NCBI GenBank assembly: GCA_963693085.1
Contig: OY856410.1
Span: 1,390,351,863 to 1,390,415,862 of the forward strand
Source of the DNA: Alisma plantago-aquatica
Lineage: Eukaryota; Streptophyta; Magnoliopsida; Alismatales; Alismataceae
DNA: 64,000 nt
Direction: 5' to 3'
Part shown: one piece after another, positions 61,364-64,000 of the stretch
Numbering within the stretch: position 1 is the first letter of the stretch
Layout of the letters: every line of letters begins with the position of its first letter
Notes under the pieces: model-generated
What the model was told of the DNA's origin: nothing
Databases searched by the model: none
The model's input: only the letters and a program-made list of their open reading frames with translations
Program-made: the position numbers and the translations under genes

Positions 61364-63247
61364 CTCCACCCCTTAAAGAGGATTTCATCCCCGAAATCTC
61401 AACAAGAGGGATGGGTGAGTACGTAACATCCCAACATTAAGCAACTAGGTGGTTACCTCTAATCTATGATACTTCACATGCTCTACTCATAAGTCAGGTT
61501 TTACTAAGGTTTCCACTTTTCATATTACTTTTTATCAAATATAACACAATCAAAAATTTTGTCTTATCAACATTATCTCCATTGTGAAATTACATCATCT
61601 TCATTATTATATTACTTGTGTCATGTTATGCTCACATTGGTAAAAAGAATTATATCTCAACATTATGTACAAATCATCTGTGTTTCTCATTACTAATTAA
61701 GAATTGTAAGCACAATTAGGGTTTACTAAACCATCTCAATATTTATTAACATGTTAGATCACAATCCTTAATCACTTTAATTTATTCTCCATTATCCTTA
61801 TATTACCATCATATAGAATTATTATAGATTATTTTGTACAAAACAGATAATATTTTCCAACCAGTTATTAAGTCTAAATAATGTCACATTAATTTCTTAC
61901 AGCTATATTACACATTGTCACATCGTTTCATACCACGTAAATGACATCATTAATCATTTTCTCCTTTTTACACTTCATATTATCACATTAGGCATTTGGA
62001 ATTATTGTAGACTTAATATGTAAATCCAATTATTCCTTATCACATTTGAGTCCTTATATGTATTTTAGTGAATAAGGTGGAACACATTGCATATTAATGA
62101 ATTGTTTCATATTCCAAGTTATGATTAGGTGATTATAATCCATTTGTATGTGATGACACTTAATGTCACTAATGTATCATGAAGGCATTAAGGATACATA
62201 TGTATATATGTTAAGGTTATATGATTACATCTTAGGGTTTAGGTCAACATGACCATTATATGTTATGCATTCTTAGAATGTATTAGTTCCATATATCATA
62301 TCATTAGGGTGACATGGTCAATATTATGGGCATTCACAATTATTGAGTTACTCATATTACGTATTTGTTGGGGTTCAAACACATGAACTATTTATTAAAT
62401 GACTTAATATATATTCATTTGTATATAAACAAATAAGTTAAATTATAATTGTAATTTGTTTGGTCAATACTAATCATACAAGATCACTAACTAGTCGAAG
62501 TAATTAGTGTTTCCAAATTTTAGAGTAGCTAGATTTCAATGTATTGCAGGACTCCATTCCTTTAAAAGGATTTTGTCCTTGAAATCAACAATTCCAAAAT
62601 CTATCAAGGTACTATTACTAGTGCTTCTCCACTTAAAAGGTTTGACCTACTAAGTCAAACTAAACTAGAGGTAAAAGTGTGAGTCTAATCAAATCATGTA
62701 TAAGACCCAACACTTAATTGTTTTACTAATCACTATTACTAAACTTCAAAGTCTAATATAGGGTAGACTACCCCTAAACTTGGAAATCTAAGACTGATAT
62801 AAGGAACTTATTGGGTCATAAGGTGATTTTATTTGGTTAACCAAATCATCATATTAGGTTCCTAAGAATACTCAACATTGAGGTAATTTCCTAAAGGTAT
62901 ACAATTCAAACAATCAATATCAGCTCAGGTCAGGCCGATGCCATATGGATCCGGAAGTCCTCGTAAACCAAGCTAGTGGCGCGGAGGAAAATATTACCAG
63001 CCCCTAGACCCTGACCCTTTCTAGGCACCCTTGCTTTCAACTTATCTCCTAGTAGCTACCTAAGAGGATAATCACCTTAAAGTTGACTAAGGATATTTCT
63101 ATGTTGAACTCTTATAGTCCTAAATCAACCTTTTACCATATATCAATTCTAAGGTGAACTAAAGGGAAAGTATATGAGGTAAGGGTTTCCAACTAAGGAG
63201 ACAAATTGAAATAGTCAAGACTCTGACTACCATTGACTTTGATACCA
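61364..63247 (-). mobile_element. Internal region of minus-strand Ty3-like element M2
   Basis: Only 1.9 kb. On the minus strand it starts with a primer site TGGTATCAAAGTC (63235-63247) after LTR C and ends with an FGDEILFKG-like pol-end remnant and purine tract AAGGGGTGGAG (61364-61374) before LTR B. A second remnant of the same pol-end type lies at about 62552-62592. No gag or RT, so this is a non-autonomous derivative with long LTRs. Confidence 0.6.
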
Positions 63248-64000
63248 TGCTGTAAAGAAGTGAAATCACCACTCCACTAAGAATGGTAAACAAAATCCAA
63301 TCAATAGTAGCAAAAGTTAAATTTTTGACTATATTCAATTTAATAAAGAGTACATCAAACTTTTCCCGATAAGGGTGTACATGATATATAGAAAAATAGG
63401 ATCTAAGTAGAGGAAAACTCAACTCCATCAATATGTCTCTAACAAAATAATTTAACAACTGAGTCCATGAAGGAAGGATGAACACCTTCTCCTAGTCTTA
63501 GGCTTGTTCACCAAACTCCTGTTGTGCACTCAGATCCTAAACATGGGTGGTTGGGATCACCCAGCAAGAGGAGATAAAAGTATGTGTCAAATAAAGGAAT
63601 AAGGACAAACATAAAGTAATGTATTGTATGATAAAGAACTTCTACGCTAAGAGGGTCAAAAGTATGAGGCAAGTAAATAAATAAGAATTCTGCCAAATCA
63701 AGTAATAATAAAGTTTCATGCATGATTTAATATGACTACATTAAGACAATATAGGGTTGAGGCACCTACTTAACCTCAACCTCTGGGTGAGGGAGAGTAA
63801 CACATTCCCAAGCACCCTAATATATATAAAATGGGGAGAGTGGTCACATTCCCCAGGGAAAAATAACACATGCCCACTATGGGTGGTTTGTACTCATGTA
63901 CACTACATTAGTTAACTAGTCATTTACATCATCATGCTAAAATAGTTCAATGTCAGATTTAAGAAATTGTTAACTTTTGCAAGTGGGGTCCAAGATCCTT
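63248..64000 (-). repeat. LTR C (partial, runs off window)
   Basis: Minus-strand end ...CTTTACAGCA at 63248 beside the primer site. Colinear with LTR A 1030-1810 and, from about 63760, with LTR B 6911-7160. Confidence 0.7.

Overview
This is a piece of a flowering-plant nuclear genome made almost entirely of nested transposable elements. I see no single-copy host gene, no rRNA or tRNA gene and no CRISPR array. The plant assignment rests on the element types: an Athila-type Ty3 retrotransposon, a chromovirus-like Ty3 family, a Ty1/copia element with an angiosperm-type pol, and an En/Spm (CACTA) transposon whose gene pairs a plant transposase-like region with a Ulp1 protease domain.

Layout, outermost first. 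(1) The base layer is a minus-strand Ty3-like family with long LTRs (about 3.3 kb) and a short non-coding internal region. Its LTRs are called A (1030-4321), B (6911-61363, broken into three pieces) and C (63248 to the window end). (2) A Ty1/copia element (8312-17576) sits inside LTR B. Its gag is mostly deleted and its pol is nearly open. (3) A second insertion in LTR B (17949-59619) is a Ty3 chromovirus-like compound element in the order LTR-internal-LTR-internal-LTR, with one target-site duplication, CAAGT, at its outer ends. (4) An Athila-type Ty3 element (35914-59007) sits inside the third LTR of that compound element. (5) A CACTA transposon (38070-44674) sits inside the gag of the Athila-type element, flanked by a GCC duplication.

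The most interesting part is 50916-55906. Downstream of pol the Athila-type element carries a broken reading frame of about 1,600 codons. It runs through a transposon-protein-like N-terminus, a Pro/Thr/Ser-rich stretch, a coiled coil and an acidic stretch, and ends in what read as two successive Ulp1-like (C48) cysteine-protease domains. In both, the usual catalytic Asp position reads Asn. The CACTA transposon in the same retrotransposon carries its own, clearly different Ulp1 domain with the His-Asp-Gln-Cys set complete. The frame is preceded by a 26-bp palindromic tandem array that resembles the array upstream of the TATA box in the element's LTRs, and by a candidate splice acceptor, so it may have had its own expression signals.

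All coding regions are damaged. Most in-frame stops whose ancestral residue can be guessed fit C-to-T change on one strand or the other, as expected of methylated, silenced elements. Coordinates of LTR ends, target duplications, primer-binding sites and catalytic residues were read from the bases. Lineage names rest on recognised motifs, because no database search was possible.
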